A DNA stretch of 52,618 nt from a bacterium. Lineage in GTDB: Bacteria; Patescibacteriota; Saccharimonadia; Saccharimonadales; Saccharimonadaceae. A program made the translations under genes and the position numbers. This document shows positions 24,730 to 33,507 of the stretch, piece after piece (positions within the stretch are counted from its first letter, which is position 1; every line of letters begins with the position of its first letter). The notes below the pieces were generated by a model. The model saw only the letters and a program-made list of their open reading frames with translations. It made no database searches and had not been told where the DNA came from. Location: contig JAUIGB010000004.1 in assembly GCA_030429975.1 (NCBI GenBank), positions 1 to 52,618 on the forward strand, written 5' to 3'.

Positions 24730-25641
24730 ATGAGCAAAAAGAAGACAAACAAAAAACCATTTGGGCCGGGCAAGGTAATACTGAGCGTTATATTTGGTTT
24801 GATTGCTTTGATTATGTTTGGTGCGTTCATGATGCTGTATCAATACCTTGCGTCGGTCACTCTTTCAGCGGTCGGCGTCTCAATCAAAGGTGTTTTGCCG
24901 GCTATCATAGTTAGTAGCCTACCTTTCGTGGCGATAGCTGTTGCTATGGCTGTTTCGATAATGAAATCGGGCCGGAAAAAGCTAGATACACTGTGGCAAA
25001 TTACTTTCGTGTCTAGTTCTGTGCTCGTCGGCATCATCATATTTTACATACTAGGCGATATCAATCCGTTACTTAACTGGTCATTCTATATTCTGTCTAT
25101 GGGCACGCTCGGAGTGGTTGGGCTGGTAGGCGCAATGCTTTCTATAATCACGATTGTTATTGGTGTCGTCGGGCTAGTTATGCTGATTCGGAGCAAAAAG
25201 TCCGTAGAGCCCCGTCATATTCTATGTCTAGTTGTCGCAGTGATAGCGTATATAGCATTCGTTCCAGCGACTTTTAACTTTTCGCCTCAAAATGAACTAA
25301 AGGTGAACGACACCGTGTATAAAATATCCGAGCCGGCAGATGCAAGTGAATGGTTTTTTGTCAACCATTCCAAATACGAGGATGTTTCGCCTAGTATCCG
25401 AAACTGCGAAATAGACACGATTGGAATTCAGACGAAGACTTTGAACGGTACGAGTACAGACTATATTGAAGTACGGACGATACCTATCGATGGATACGAT
25501 TATTTCACCGGGATAAAGACCAACGAACCAAAAGTGTTCATGTTGCCTCTGCGTTACGAAGAACGCCTACTCCAAGCAATAGAAAAATACAGCCAACACG
25601 GTTGCGACCGGTCAGTGAAAATGACTGGTCTGGGAGTATGA
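24730..25641 (+). CDS. polytopic membrane protein with C-terminal soluble domain, unknown
   Basis: 303 residues with about six transmembrane helices within residues 15-185 (for example VILSVIFGLIALIMFGAFMML and IITIVIGVVGLVMLI), followed by a soluble domain of about 115 residues with two Cys (NCEIDTIG; HGCDRSV) that may form a disulphide outside the cell. Basic N-terminus (SKKKTNKKPFGPGK). Not recognised. The start is fixed by a TATAGT box 6 nt upstream. The DUF2200 gene follows after 7 nt but has its own promoter. Confidence 0.75.
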   Translation: MSKKKTNKKPFGPGKVILSVIFGLIALIMFGAFMMLYQYLASVTLSAVGVSIKGVLPAIIVSSLPFVAIAVAMAVSIMKSGRKKLDTLWQITFVSSSVLVGIIIFYILGDINPLLNWSFYILSMGTLGVVGLVGAMLSIITIVIGVVGLVMLIRSKKSVEPRHILCLVVAVIAYIAFVPATFNFSPQNELKVNDTVYKISEPADASEWFFVNHSKYEDVSPSIRNCEIDTIGIQTKTLNGTSTDYIEVRTIPIDGYDYFTGIKTNEPKVFMLPLRYEERLLQAIEKYSQHGCDRSVKMTGLGV

Positions 25642-25648
25642 TTGATAT

Positions 25649-26002
25649 ATGAGTAACGAACGAGTATATTCCATGAGTTTTTCTAGAGTCTATCCTCTAT
25701 ATGTCGAAAAGGCCATGAAAAAGGATCGAACAAAAGCAGAAGTAGATGAAATAATATGCTGGCTGACTGGCTATACGCCCAAGGGTCTGGAGTTACAGCT
25801 GGCACGACAAACCAGCTTTGAAAAATTCTTTGCCGACGCGCCAAGGATGAACCCTGTCCGAAAATCGATAACCGGTGTAATATGTGGCGTGCGCGTCGAG
25901 GATATCAAAGAGCCTTTGATGCAAGAGATTCGATACTTGGACAAACTCGTCGACGAACTAGCAAGGGGCAAGTCGATGGACAAAATCCTGCGAAAAGCCT
26001 AG
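25649..26002 (+). CDS. DUF2200 family protein
   Basis: 117 residues, an almost full match to the compact DUF2200 pattern: [84 protein letters not shown]. The family is small, soluble, widespread and uncharacterised. The ATG lies 6 nt after TATGAT, which overlaps the end of the preceding gene, so it can be expressed separately as a leaderless mRNA. Confidence 0.92.
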   Translation: MSNERVYSMSFSRVYPLYVEKAMKKDRTKAEVDEIICWLTGYTPKGLELQLARQTSFEKFFADAPRMNPVRKSITGVICGVRVEDIKEPLMQEIRYLDKLVDELARGKSMDKILRKA

Positions 26003-26041
26003 TGGCGACGGTGTATAATACCCAAAAAGGAGTTTTTTGAT

Positions 26042-26899
26042 ATGAGCGAATTACTGAACGAGATCAAGACAGAGGTAAAGGATTTTTTGGACAATAGTCG
26101 TTATGGCGTATATCGTGAGATATCACGAACGGCTATTTTTAATACCGATGGCGTGGACATAGAAGTCGATCAAAGCAAGATGATTGGCAGTGAAGAATTA
26201 GACGTGATTCGTGCCAATGGCGCGTCGTCATTGGCCACCGCTGAATGGTTCAATGACGTAGAGTGGATTGAAAACTTGCCCAATGACTATCGTTCGTATC
26301 GCAGGCTGCTGGTCAACGCTCGGTATCCCATGGAATATTTCGACGAAGAGCCAAAGTACGGCATGTTTAGTGGTGGACGTTGGCTGGATCAATATGGAGC
26401 CGTTAGTGGATATGGCAGTAGGGACGAGATTAGTAGTTGGTCGCTACAATTTGTCGACCCTGATAGTCGTTCTGTCAAGAATCTGCAGTATCCAAAAGAT
26501 TCCGACGCACTCGATCAATATAACGCGCGCTACAAACAATATCTAGAACAGCTCGATTCGGCGGACTCCACAGTTGCCTATTACCAGGGATTTGAACGTG
26601 GACATTCCAAGCTGGCCGACAAAAAAGGTAGGACATTGGGTGGACTATCACTAGGCGGAGTCGGCGTATTCGAGGTATTGCACAAAAGTGAATCCGCCAC
26701 CGATGACATAGTAGATGTAACCAGGGTGCGTCTCAACCATAGGGGTCGTTTGCGTAAGTATAGCGGCAGAAGTATCGAGATTACTGGTGACGAGGCAATG
26801 ACCGAGCCATACTTTGACGGCGAAGATGACCGTAAAGTTGCTAGCGAAAAACTGCTAGTAAAAACGTTGAAGTTAGTCAAAGATTTAACCAAGCAGTAA
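26042..26899 (+). CDS. hypothetical protein
   Basis: 285 residues, soluble, acidic, unrecognised. An N-terminal helix (ELLNEIKTEVKDFLDN) is followed by a mixed region rich in Tyr, Trp and Asp (EWFNDVEWIENLPNDYRSYRR, GGRWLDQYGAVSGYG) and a Gly-rich turn (LGGLSLGGVGVFEVL). AAGGAG lies 13 nt upstream, and a TATAAT box at about 26015 gives a short leader. The gene ends directly at the terminator of the convergent cassette. Confidence 0.75.
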   Translation: MSELLNEIKTEVKDFLDNSRYGVYREISRTAIFNTDGVDIEVDQSKMIGSEELDVIRANGASSLATAEWFNDVEWIENLPNDYRSYRRLLVNARYPMEYFDEEPKYGMFSGGRWLDQYGAVSGYGSRDEISSWSLQFVDPDSRSVKNLQYPKDSDALDQYNARYKQYLEQLDSADSTVAYYQGFERGHSKLADKKGRTLGGLSLGGVGVFEVLHKSESATDDIVDVTRVRLNHRGRLRKYSGRSIEITGDEAMTEPYFDGEDDRKVASEKLLVKTLKLVKDLTKQ

Positions 26900-26904
26900 A
26901 GACA

Positions 26905-26961
26905 GAAAACCCCGCGACCATCGGCGCGGAGCTTCTGCTCGACGTTGTCGATAGTGCGGGG
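26905..26961 (-). terminator. terminator of two-gene cassette
   Basis: Stem ACCCCGC / GCGGGG with a structured loop; on the minus strand it is followed by GTTTTCTGTC. The 3' part is almost identical to the terminator of the cassette at 35133-35651 (shared minus-strand strings GAGCAGAAGC and CCGATGGTCGCGGGGTTTTC). Confidence 0.8.
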
Positions 26962-26962
26962 A

Positions 26963-27115
26963 TTAGTGACTGATGCCCATTGTCAGCGTGTCTCTCTGAT
27001 AGCGAAGAGTGCTCTGGTGGCGTTGCCGCCCGCTGATCTCTCGCATATCGCGTATGGCCAACCACGCCGACCCTACGATTACACCCAATAGCGTCATAAT
27101 CACGACTGCTAACAT
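26963..27115 (-). CDS. 50-residue membrane protein, second gene of cassette
   Basis: A short gene: ATG at 27115 preceded by AGGAGG five nt upstream, stop TAA at 26963 directly before the terminator stem. The product has an N-terminal transmembrane helix (MLAVVIMTLLGVIVGSAWLAI) and a basic, polar C-terminal half (RDMREISGRQRHQSTLRYQR...). It lies 25 nt downstream of the 132-residue cassette gene on the same strand, so the two form an operon. Function unknown; the strong ribosome site and position support a real gene. Confidence 0.7.
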   Translation of the reverse strand: MLAVVIMTLLGVIVGSAWLAIRDMREISGRQRHQSTLRYQRDTLTMGISH

Positions 27116-27140
27116 GTTTTCCTCCTGTTCGAGCGCTGGC

Positions 27141-27539
27141 CTAACGAGCCATGTACCACACTTCGTTGATCTTGACGGCTTCGATATGGGTGAAGCGGTG
27201 TGGACTGTAGATCATGTCATTGGGTCTGAGCGATATCGCAAAAGCCTGTGGCTTCCATCTGGCGCCTATAGACGGATCGACATAGGCGAATCCAACCAGC
27301 GACCATCCGCCGTTACTATTTGGAATCTCGGCACCAACTTGCCACATGCGATACTGGTTACCCAGTTCGTCGGCGACCAGTTGATCGTCAATCCATTTCC
27401 CGGAGTCGAATCGGAAGTTACCCCCTGTTACGATGCGGTACTCGGTGTGCCTGTCGCCATTTTTGGTGCGGTCGATAATCAACAGATTGCCGTTCGCCAG
27501 TTCACCCACGAACCAGGGTTTATTCGGTACTTCGGACAT
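27141..27539 (-). CDS. GC-rich cassette protein, unknown
   Basis: 132 residues, soluble, beta-rich and tryptophan-rich (PWFVGELANGNLLIIDRT, GKWIDDQLVADELGNQYRMWQVG, GGWSLVGFAYVD, VWYMAR). No family recognised. AAGAGGTGG precedes the ATG (27539), and a TTATAGT box lies about 45 nt upstream of the start. First gene of a two-gene cassette with the 50-residue membrane protein. Confidence 0.68.
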   Translation of the reverse strand: MSEVPNKPWFVGELANGNLLIIDRTKNGDRHTEYRIVTGGNFRFDSGKWIDDQLVADELGNQYRMWQVGAEIPNSNGGWSLVGFAYVDPSIGARWKPQAFAISLRPNDMIYSPHRFTHIEAVKINEVWYMAR

Positions 27540-27656
27540 GTGTCCACCTCTTTTCAGTAGCTCGTCCGTTATGTTTACTATAACATAAAATTATATTACC
27601 CACAAATAAACACCCCTATGCTTTTGTATTCGGTCGTGTAAATATATACTATCGAT

Positions 27657-28250
27657 ATGGGTAGTGCTGAAACGGGCGGATATGGTGAAATCAGCCCTGC
27701 TGACTTTGGCGAGCCTACAGAATCTACACGCGAGACGTTAGCGAATACGCTAGAACGACTAAAGAATTTGACCGTTGGCGTTCCTTACGAACACGTAATT
27801 CGTATCGGCGACCATATCATTGAACGACCACCCTTGCCTGATGGGCTGGGCCCTATTACGCAGTATGAATATGATCAAATTCGTGATCCCCTATTCGACC
27901 CCGAGGAAGAAACCGATTTTGGTTTTCGCATACTAGAGGCTAGTGACGAAACTTTTTCCGACTGGTTTGCACTCCAGGGGCAAGAAGAAAAAATCTACGA
28001 AGTCTATTACAAGGATGGTATTATCGACATCCATTACGCCTATTGGCCTAGTACCGAAGAACTAGATATATCCGACTATATGCAGATTGACGCAATGCCC
28101 GGAACGCCAGAATGGCGAGAGCAACTATTGGCGATGATTCGATCCGTCGAAGAGCCTATCGAAAACGGCGCGAACATACCGACCGAAGGCTCCATGAAGC
28201 ATCTGATAGCCGTGCTAGAGCAAGAGATCGCCAAACGCTATACCGAATAG
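27657..28250 (+). CDS. hypothetical acidic protein
   Basis: 197 residues, strongly acidic, soluble, unrecognised. The middle holds ERPPLPDGLGPITQYEYDQIRDPLFDPEEE and a beta-rich stretch (KIYEVYYKDGIIDIHYAYWP); the C-terminus is helical. The ATG sits 6 nt after TATACT (27645-27650), the leaderless arrangement. Native composition. No functional clue from the neighbours. Confidence 0.75.
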   Translation: MGSAETGGYGEISPADFGEPTESTRETLANTLERLKNLTVGVPYEHVIRIGDHIIERPPLPDGLGPITQYEYDQIRDPLFDPEEETDFGFRILEASDETFSDWFALQGQEEKIYEVYYKDGIIDIHYAYWPSTEELDISDYMQIDAMPGTPEWREQLLAMIRSVEEPIENGANIPTEGSMKHLIAVLEQEIAKRYTE

Positions 28251-28260
28251 CATACAGCTA

Positions 28261-28289
28261 TTGCTTTTTATAGCCATTAGTGTTATAAT
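28261..28289 (+). promoter_or_regulatory. promoter of cassette gene B
   Basis: TTGCTT (28261-28266), 17-nt spacer, TATAAT (28284-28289). Leader of about 45 nt with ACAGGAG before the ATG at 28341. Confidence 0.7.
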
Positions 28290-28340
28290 AGTACATAGCC
28301 GTAAGGTAGTGTAGTTCACAACTAGAGAACAGGAGCCATC

Positions 28341-28841
28341 ATGGCGACCATCAAGGACCTCGATACCATCGAGCGCGTCATGCCCGAGTGGGCCGACCAG
28401 ATCAACGAAGGCACCAGCGTCGACGAGCCGAGCACCTGCCGACCGATCAACACGATCGCCAAGCTGGTGTACGCCGACTGCGCGGTCCTGAACGTGTACG
28501 CGCCCACGGACATCGTCCTGGCTCATCCGATCGCCGCTTTCGTGCTGTTGCTGTCCGCCGACGTTCAGATTGTCGATCCCGGCGTCCGCGCCATCTACGA
28601 CAACTGGATGGTCGAGGCCGCTCAGGGCGGAAAGAACGTCTTTCCCGCCCGCATGACCGAACGTCGCTTCGCCGTCATGTTCGCCGACGCTCCCAGCGTT
28701 CCGCGGAACTTGCGGGGCGAGATGCTGGACCTGCAGGTCATGCCGAGTCGGTATGTCAGCGAGAACGACGCCCACTTCGGTGACGTCCGCGTCGTCCGGC
28801 GCGATGGCACACCGACCCAAGGCCTCAGCACCTGGTTCTGA
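28341..28841 (+). CDS. GC-rich cassette protein B (paralog of 12959-13384)
   Basis: 166 residues, soluble, unrecognised. Aligns with cassette protein A over most of its length: INTIAKLVYADC with MATIEAAIYIDG, IVLAHPIAAFVLLLSADV with VVLMHPEQAHCLLACDSV, FAVMFADAPSVPRNLR with FEVAFACAPDVPESLR, and a shared ending (GDVRVVRR / DDVRMARY). It has extra N-terminal and C-terminal residues. Own promoter, Shine-Dalgarno and terminator; GC-rich. The conserved HP, IVD and APxVPxxLR blocks probably define a new small family. Confidence 0.75.
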   Translation: MATIKDLDTIERVMPEWADQINEGTSVDEPSTCRPINTIAKLVYADCAVLNVYAPTDIVLAHPIAAFVLLLSADVQIVDPGVRAIYDNWMVEAAQGGKNVFPARMTERRFAVMFADAPSVPRNLRGEMLDLQVMPSRYVSENDAHFGDVRVVRRDGTPTQGLSTWF

Positions 28842-28864
28842 TTCACTCCCATCTACAGGCGAAC

Positions 28865-28892
28865 ACCGCGTACCTCCGGGTACGCGGTTTTT
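28865..28892 (+). terminator. terminator of cassette gene B
   Basis: ACCGCGTACC-tccg-GGTACGCGGT followed by TTTT. The stem is the same as the core of the terminator after paralog A (12897-12929). Confidence 0.9.
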
Positions 28893-28901
28893 CGTTGCCC
28901 T

Positions 28902-29282
28902 CTAGTCGTTAATTGATTCCAAAATCTCTGGTAAATCAGCTGGTAGTATGTCGGCTTTTATAATATATCCGTCAGCCCCATGATCCATGGCGTTGTCTGC
29001 TACGCTATGCTGGGCCAGATTTGTTAGTACTAATATGTTAGCCTGCGTGCAGCTGAATGATGCGTCGTTACGCAGAAACTGCAGAACCTCTAATCCCGTC
29101 TCCCCTGGTAACATCACGTCCAGCAATACGTATGTTGGTTTGAAGTTAACTAGCTTTTCCCTAGCCTGTGCCCAGTTGCCAGCTAACTCCACGGTATATC
29201 CCGCGCCTCGAAGAGCTTTTTGGTACAGGTCACGAAGCATTGGTTCGTCCTCAATTATTAGTACGTTTTTTGAACCATCCAT
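28902..29282 (-). CDS. response regulator, receiver domain only (pair 1)
   Basis: 126 residues: a single receiver (CheY-like) domain with the acidic pair EDE near residue 11, phosphoacceptor Asp55 (YVLLDVMLPG), Thr in VLTN and the conserved Lys in GYIIKADI. No output domain, so it must act by protein contact. The ATG lies inside the 3' end of the kinase gene (32-nt overlap; GAGAGGAC upstream), ensuring coupled synthesis. Close paralog of 40355-40789. Confidence 0.93.
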   Translation of the reverse strand: MDGSKNVLIIEDEPMLRDLYQKALRGAGYTVELAGNWAQAREKLVNFKPTYVLLDVMLPGETGLEVLQFLRNDASFSCTQANILVLTNLAQHSVADNAMDHGADGYIIKADILPADLPEILESIND

Positions 29283-31503
29283 GGCGTCCTCTCGATACGT
29301 TTTGGGTTACTAGCGCGTCGTCGCGTTCTGGTAAGTATACAGGAAGCGTGAAGTAAAATGCTGAACCACCTCTGCCCTGATCCGGGGATATACCTATCGT
29401 TCCACGCTGTAATTCAATAACGGTTTTTGATATAAACAAACCTAACCCTGTGCCTCGCGTTCCGGTAATCATGCTACGTTCGGCGCGATAGAACTTAGAG
29501 AAAAGTTTTTCGCGTAATTCTTCGGGGATACCAGGTCCGTTATCAATCACCTCCACCCTGGCTTCGTCACTAGTGGCGGTGATGTTTACTCGTATTTGTC
29601 CGCCATCCGGTGTGTATTTTATAGCGTTGCCGATGAGATTGTTCAGAACTTCCGTGATAGATGCTGGGTCGGCGGGTACGTATACATTGTGATTAATACT
29701 AGAAGTGAACGACAGCACTTGTCTCTTTTGGGCGGCGATTTGTTGGTGTTGTTCTACGTTCGTCGCGGTCATTTGTGTTAGGTTCAGTTTGTCTAGGAAT
29801 ATTTCCATATCGCCACGTTCGATACGAGCGATGTTTAGTAGTTTGTTGATTAGCTCGCGTAATTGCTGAGTGCCGATTATGGCGTTTTGTAGGTCTTCGA
29901 TATTCTCTGTTGATAGACTATGAATAGCTTCGCGGTTTATCACGTCTAGATACCCGGATATAACGGTCAAAGGTGTACGAAGTTCGTGCGCCGCGATTGC
30001 TACGAAATCTAGTTTCATGAAATCTAGTTCGCGAGTGGCTGTTTGGTCATGCATGGTTATGATAGCTGCTACGCTCTCATCTTCTCTCTCATTGACTTGA
30101 ACAATTAAGTTCATGTATTGAACCGACTCACCTTTTGCCAGCACCACGCCCTCATAGGATTTAGTTCCTGAATAGCCGATATCTAGGTTTAGTGGCCTGC
30201 CGTCTATTGTCCACGGAAATATTTCCGACAGTGGACGTCCTACGAATGGAGGCTCGACGTGGTTCACTATTCTGGTTGCCGATGGATTGATGGACACTAT
30301 TTCTTGCCTCGCGTTAATGGCGATTATTCCATCGTTTACGCTATTTATGATGCTTTGTAATTGTGATTGTCCAAAACTGAGATTGCTGTTGTTCGCCTGT
30401 AAGCTATTGATATAAGTGCTAATGTTGGCGCCTAAGCCGTTGAGCGTTTCTGACATTTCCCGAAACTCGTCGTTTGTTTTTACGTCGATTGGCTGACTAT
30501 AGTCGTTTTTTGATAATCGCCTGATACCATCGAGCAGGCTTTTTACGGGGCTGGCTATTCTCCATGTAAACAAGATGCTCGCCAATACCGTAGAGACAAC
30601 CATTACTATAGCTACTGTAATCGCCGTCAGAATAAAGGACATATATGCGCCGTTCACACTACTAACGGGTTGTTCAACTATCACGCTCCAACCGACATCG
30701 GTCAGACTGGCATTCGCCAAAACGTCTTGTTTTTCAGCGGATATCGTTTGCTTCGTCTCGCCTTCTCCGCCAGCGAAACTTCTCACGCTCTCTACGGTGC
30801 TAAAATCGTTTCTGATTGTCAATGTTGTTTCGTCTGGGTGGTAAACTAATTGATTGTCGGTGTCGACGACATACATCTTTTCGTCGCTATCTAACTCTGG
30901 TAGTATGGATTTCCATGTTTCATCCGTCGTTTGATAGTATCCAATAATACTACCTAGTAGACGATTAGTAGTAGACGTCGAATCATAGACAGATATACCT
31001 ATAGTGATTAGTGGTCTGTTGTTCACGTCACGGGATACGTCAATTAATTGACGTTCGTTATCCATCAAGCTCAGTCCCTGGTTATTGCTGGAATTATCAG
31101 ACGATGGCAACGTAGAAGACGCGATACGAATACCATCGCTCCCTCTCGTAGCAGTTCGTAATGTGCGATCTAGCGTCAAAAACTCTACTTTTTGTAGGTC
31201 GGTATTATTTGACATTAAATTTTTTAGTTGTGGCTCTAACTGATCGGGCGCCAAGCTGAATTGTGACGCAGATAATTCTAACTGTGAGATGAGCGAGTCA
31301 ATATATCTGTCAACTTGTCGGGCTCCATCCGACGATAACCTCTGCTGGTTAGATGCCGCGCTTTTTAGAAGTGGCTCGGTACCGGCATTGGTCAATATGA
31401 CACTAACGATGATGACAGGCAACACAGCAATAGCCAAAAAATAGCTAAGTACACGGGTCGATACTTTGCGCCTATAAGACGACTGTTTTTTCTCCTCACC
31501 CAT
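29251..31503 (-). CDS. membrane sensor histidine kinase (pair 1)
   Basis: 750 residues: TM1 (about 19-38), an extracytoplasmic Cache-like sensor (about 40-285), TM2 (about 289-313), HAMP (about 314-367), PAS (about 380-490), HisKA with phosphoacceptor His506 (VAIAAHELRTPLTV) and HATPase with N box NLIGNAIKYT, DNGPGIPEEL and GTGLGLFISK. It phosphorylates the overlapping receiver protein. The ligand is unknown. Paralog of the kinase at 40758-43076, with the same domain order and the same C-terminal GWFKKRT motif. Confidence 0.95.
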   Translation of the reverse strand: MGEEKKQSSYRRKVSTRVLSYFLAIAVLPVIIVSVILTNAGTEPLLKSAASNQQRLSSDGARQVDRYIDSLISQLELSASQFSLAPDQLEPQLKNLMSNNTDLQKVEFLTLDRTLRTATRGSDGIRIASSTLPSSDNSSNNQGLSLMDNERQLIDVSRDVNNRPLITIGISVYDSTSTTNRLLGSIIGYYQTTDETWKSILPELDSDEKMYVVDTDNQLVYHPDETTLTIRNDFSTVESVRSFAGGEGETKQTISAEKQDVLANASLTDVGWSVIVEQPVSSVNGAYMSFILTAITVAIVMVVSTVLASILFTWRIASPVKSLLDGIRRLSKNDYSQPIDVKTNDEFREMSETLNGLGANISTYINSLQANNSNLSFGQSQLQSIINSVNDGIIAINARQEIVSINPSATRIVNHVEPPFVGRPLSEIFPWTIDGRPLNLDIGYSGTKSYEGVVLAKGESVQYMNLIVQVNEREDESVAAIITMHDQTATRELDFMKLDFVAIAAHELRTPLTVISGYLDVINREAIHSLSTENIEDLQNAIIGTQQLRELINKLLNIARIERGDMEIFLDKLNLTQMTATNVEQHQQIAAQKRQVLSFTSSINHNVYVPADPASITEVLNNLIGNAIKYTPDGGQIRVNITATSDEARVEVIDNGPGIPEELREKLFSKFYRAERSMITGTRGTGLGLFISKTVIELQRGTIGISPDQGRGGSAFYFTLPVYLPERDDALVTQNVSRGRHGWFKKRTNN

Positions 31504-31607
31504 TCTCTATTATGTTAATGCTTTTAACTACATATGTCGAGGTATTGAAATACAATAGCCAACGGTTTACTATGCGATGCTTTTAGAGTTGTGATATTAT
31601 CATGCTT

Positions 31608-32885
31608 ATGAACAACGACTCTAGTCAAAACCCTAATAATTTGAATTCACCTGCCCCGGGTTCACCCGAGAATAACTACGGTCCAATAGAACCCCCAAGT
31701 CCACCAAAGAAAAAGAAATGGTACAAAAAGAAAGCAGCGTGGCTAATAACAGTATTAGTATTGTGTCTACTCTCTGGTGGTGGCCTATATGCGTACTATC
31801 TATCAACGCAAAAAGACGTCGCCACATCAAATGACTCGTCCGCGCAACCAAAAACGGAACCACAAAAAGAACTGGTTCCGAATAACTTGCTTTATGTAAC
31901 GACGAAGTATACAGACGGTGACACTTGTTCCATGAACGAGGAAACTGTGCATGGTGTTTCGTTGGCTGATAACGAGTCAAAAAAAGTAACGACTATAGAA
32001 GATTATCAATCAGTCGTACAATATAGCACTCACGAAGACAAAATAGTGATTGCTACGGACTCTTCATGCGCCAGCAGTGAAGGGCCTGCCCTGCTGTACA
32101 GTAGTGATGGCGGTGCTAGCTTCGAAAAAATATTTGAAGGAGAGTCGCTAGGGGACGTGGTCGCCGATCAGATAACCGGTGTGACTTTTTCAAGTGATGG
32201 CAACAGTATAGTTTTCGGATACCTACCGAATGATTCACGAAAAAATACCGCGAAATTAATCGATGTCAAGACACGGGACGTGAATGATTTGTTCACTATC
32301 GATGACGCGGGGCTGTTTCCCGTGGCATATGATGGGAATAAACTACACTACTCCTCTGGTTGCTACAACTGTGGCGGTGGCAAAATCGGAATTAAAACGT
32401 ATGACATGACAGATGATAAACATGTCGCATTATTCAGTGCGGATACGGCAATCGGCTATGACATCTCGCTCAATCCCAAACAAAACAAAGCTCTGCAGCT
32501 GATAAATATAGGTAATAATAACTACCAGATAGTAGAGTTTGAGGTCGCGACAAAAAAACAAGCAACAATAGTAGAAATCAGTGGCGTGAGCGGCGGTAAT
32601 CCCCGTGCGGGATATAGTGACAGGGGCGTCGTATATTACACGAAAGACAGCTCGTTCTATCTATTTAACGACGGCGAATCCGTAAAGATGTTTGACGCGC
32701 CTGACCCTATTTCAAACGTTTATTATGTTGGCGATGGAAAAATAATATATAGTACAGGAACCCAGGAAGGTGGTACCGTGTATATATACGACATCGACAA
32801 TACCCAAGAATCATCGAAAGTCTATGACTATGAATACCCTGGTAGAATACTGGGCATCACTGCGAAGTTCGAAACGGTAGAGTAG
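31608..32885 (+). CDS. membrane-anchored extracellular beta-propeller-like protein
   Basis: About 425 residues. A Pro/Asn-rich N-terminus, a Lys cluster (KKKKWYKKKAAW), one transmembrane helix (about 45-65) and a Ser/Thr-rich linker lead to a large beta-rich domain with WD/TolB-like repeats (SSDGGASFEK, TFSSDGNSIVFGY, YDGNKLHYSS, NPKQNKALQLI). A CYNCGGG segment may bind metal or form a disulphide. ATG 31608 is favoured over 31602 because TATTAT ends 7 nt upstream. Divergent from the kinase gene. Probably a surface protein; function unknown. Confidence 0.8.
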   Translation: MNNDSSQNPNNLNSPAPGSPENNYGPIEPPSPPKKKKWYKKKAAWLITVLVLCLLSGGGLYAYYLSTQKDVATSNDSSAQPKTEPQKELVPNNLLYVTTKYTDGDTCSMNEETVHGVSLADNESKKVTTIEDYQSVVQYSTHEDKIVIATDSSCASSEGPALLYSSDGGASFEKIFEGESLGDVVADQITGVTFSSDGNSIVFGYLPNDSRKNTAKLIDVKTRDVNDLFTIDDAGLFPVAYDGNKLHYSSGCYNCGGGKIGIKTYDMTDDKHVALFSADTAIGYDISLNPKQNKALQLINIGNNNYQIVEFEVATKKQATIVEISGVSGGNPRAGYSDRGVVYYTKDSSFYLFNDGESVKMFDAPDPISNVYYVGDGKIIYSTGTQEGGTVYIYDIDNTQESSKVYDYEYPGRILGITAKFETVE

Positions 32886-32930
32886 CGCCCATATAAACAC
32901 GATCCGTATATCGTGCTATGGTGAGTATAT

Positions 32931-33506
32931 ATGTATACAAAAACCCATATCATCTACATACCTGGATTTGGCGCCAAGTATGATTGGCTGAGGTCTTTTA
33001 TACTAAGCAAGTGGCGCTTTAAGGGTATTACTGTTGATATGGTGCCGATGAATTGGCATGAAGGCACGTTTGATCAAAAAATGAACGCGATTAATAAAGC
33101 CGTAGACCGCGCAAAAAGCAAAAGGATCGTACTGATTGGCGAAAGCGCCGGAGGAAGCATGGCAGTTCACATGTATGCGCATAGACCAGATGATTTGAGC
33201 GGTGTCATCACGCTGTGTGGCAAAAACATCCTTCCCGAAACCGTTCAGCAACGGTATATAGATAATTCACCCGCGTTTGGCGTGTCTATGAAAAACCTCA
33301 ACAATTCCATCAAGATGATACCTGCGGTTAATAGAAGTAAATTCGTGTCGGTCTATCCCATCTACGACCCCGTAGTGCCTGTTAACGAAACATTATTACC
33401 TGGTTGCCGTCGAAAAAGACTTTTGCTGGTTGGTCACGTCTCGGTAATCTTCATAACGATTACTGTTCTGGCGAAAGTGTTAGTGAGTGTAGCGAGAAAA
33501 ATTTAA
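32931..33506 (+). CDS. alpha/beta hydrolase fold protein
   Basis: 191 residues. HIIYIPGFGAKYDW (oxyanion region), nucleophile elbow LIGESAGGSMAVHMYA (G-x-S-x-G), Asp in YPIYDPVVPVNE and catalytic His in LLVGHVSVIF complete a plausible triad. The short length resembles small RBBP9-like or lipase-like hydrolases. The C-terminus past the His is basic and hydrophobic. Substrate unknown. A -10-like TATGGT lies 8 nt upstream of the ATG. It converges on the GNAT gene with one base between stops. Confidence 0.85.
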   Translation: MYTKTHIIYIPGFGAKYDWLRSFILSKWRFKGITVDMVPMNWHEGTFDQKMNAINKAVDRAKSKRIVLIGESAGGSMAVHMYAHRPDDLSGVITLCGKNILPETVQQRYIDNSPAFGVSMKNLNNSIKMIPAVNRSKFVSVYPIYDPVVPVNETLLPGCRRKRLLLVGHVSVIFITITVLAKVLVSVARKI

Positions 33507-33507
33507 C

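Noticed and set aside
26877-27065. 62-codon minus-strand open frame
   Set aside because: Runs through the terminator and the 50-residue gene in another frame; composition is non-protein-like.
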